A stretch of 13,666 bases of DNA from Euryarchaeota archaeon UBA173 (GTDB taxonomy: Archaea; Thermoplasmatota; Poseidoniia; Poseidoniales; Thalassarchaeaceae), in the NCBI GenBank assembly GCA_002498925.1, contig DAJH01000053.1, positions 1-13,666 on the forward strand. The letters run 5' to 3'. A program made the translations under genes and the position numbers. Below the pieces are notes generated by a model. It had not been told where the DNA came from. It saw only the letters and a list, made by a program, of their open reading frames with translations, and ran no database searches. Below, one piece after another: positions 13,271-13,666 of this stretch; position 1 is the first letter of the stretch, and each line of letters starts with the position of its first letter.

Positions 13271-13666
13271 ATGGCATCCGGATGGAGTAGGTTCGCTCTG
13301 AGATTTAGCGAATACTATCAGTCACTTGGGGTATCTGATATCTGGACCCCTCCCCGATTGAGATCAAGAGAATGGATGTTCATTCCATGGGGTAGTAAGC
13401 CTCCGGATAGGCACAGGGCCCTGCCGACAAAGGGGGATCTTCTATCATATCTGCAAACTAGGGGGCCCCACTCTTGCTTCCACAGCACTGCCTACTATGA
13501 AGACCCAAGTGAAAGGAAGATGTCAGATAAGGGGTGGCTAGGAGCAGATCTAATTTTTGACTTAGATGGCGATCACTTGCCCGGTGTTTCGGATAACGAC
13601 TTCCCTGGGATGATGGAAAAAATTCAGGAGCAGGCATGGAGCCTTTGGAACGACTTCCTTCAGCCC
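13271..13666 (+). CDS. priS: DNA primase small (catalytic) subunit, N-terminal part
   Basis: Catalytic subunit of the archaeal/eukaryal primase, which makes primers at the replication fork with PriL. I translated 132 residues, cut by the window edge. MASGWSRFALRFSEYYQSLG is followed by REWMFIPWG (33-41), which is close to the haloarchaeal PriS REWGYIPW block, then RHRAL and LLSYLQTRGPHSCFHSTAYY (57-76). KGWLGADLIFDLDGDHLPG (87-105) carries the two metal-binding Asp (97 and 99). The ATG at 13271 is chosen on family length; a GTG at 13247 would add eight residues, and no ribosome site is visible. The remaining catalytic Asp and zinc-site residues would lie beyond the edge. It follows the small unknown gene at 13035. 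Confidence 0.9.
   Translation, partial: MASGWSRFALRFSEYYQSLGVSDIWTPPRLRSREWMFIPWGSKPPDRHRALPTKGDLLSYLQTRGPHSCFHSTAYYEDPSERKMSDKGWLGADLIFDLDGDHLPGVSDNDFPGMMEKIQEQAWSLWNDFLQP

Noticed and set aside
1..13666. tRNA, rRNA, CRISPR arrays, insertion sequences, defence or phage genes
   Set aside because: No cloverleaf-like segment, spaced repeat array, transposase or terminal inverted repeats were seen by eye; nearly all bases are covered by chromosomal housekeeping genes.

Overview
The window looks like a piece of an archaeal chromosome with no mobile or foreign elements. The archaeal markers are isopentenyl phosphate kinase, an archaeal/eukaryal-type prolyl-tRNA synthetase, the small (catalytic) primase subunit, archaeal-style KptA, split transketolase subunits and several small CxxC zinc-ribbon proteins. 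Gene density, moderate GC, heavy AGG/AGA arginine use and the gene mix suggest a marine euryarchaeon, most likely a Thermoplasmatota lineage such as Marine Group II/III (Poseidoniia). That placement is inference; 'archaeon' is secure.

Layout. (1) 1-1091, minus: isopentenyl phosphate kinase followed by a type I IPP isomerase cut by the window edge, both in isoprenoid precursor synthesis. (2) 1184-2200: a small zinc-ribbon protein (+) meeting KptA RNA 2'-phosphotransferase (-) end to end. (3) 2304-3996: a thiolase (+) overlapping the end of a membrane zinc-ribbon protein (-). (4) 4088-6827, plus: CoaBC (coenzyme A synthesis), then prolyl-tRNA synthetase. (5) 6829-9512, minus: the two transketolase subunits, overlapping by ATGA, then a two-TM surface protein. 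(6) 9594-12946: futalosine-pathway menaquinone genes mqnE-mqnA (+) facing mqnD (-). mqnD is fused head to tail, through an adjacent TAG-ATG, to a half-size deoxyhypusine hydroxylase-like HEAT protein. (7) 13035-13666, plus: a 65-residue unknown protein and the start of DNA primase small subunit priS, cut by the window edge.

The strand alternates regularly. Five divergent gene pairs are separated by about 81-103 bp each, and four convergent pairs abut or overlap (from a 1 bp gap to a 17 bp overlap). There is no gene-free stretch over about 105 bp, and I saw no tRNA, rRNA, CRISPR array or insertion sequence. Several starts have clear Shine-Dalgarno sites, which I used to trim over-long reading frames (for example at 3996, 4088, 7668, 9512 and 12085).

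The most interesting object is the 159-residue protein at 11606-12085. It closely resembles the C-terminal half of eukaryotic deoxyhypusine hydroxylase, including the inter-domain linker motif, but has only two of the four His-Glu iron-binding motifs. A symmetric homodimer could rebuild the full di-iron site. Secondary oddities are an apparent loss of the catalytic His in the CoaC domain, loss of the conserved THQ-type His in the transketolase C-terminal subunit, and a degenerate zinc site in prolyl-tRNA synthetase.
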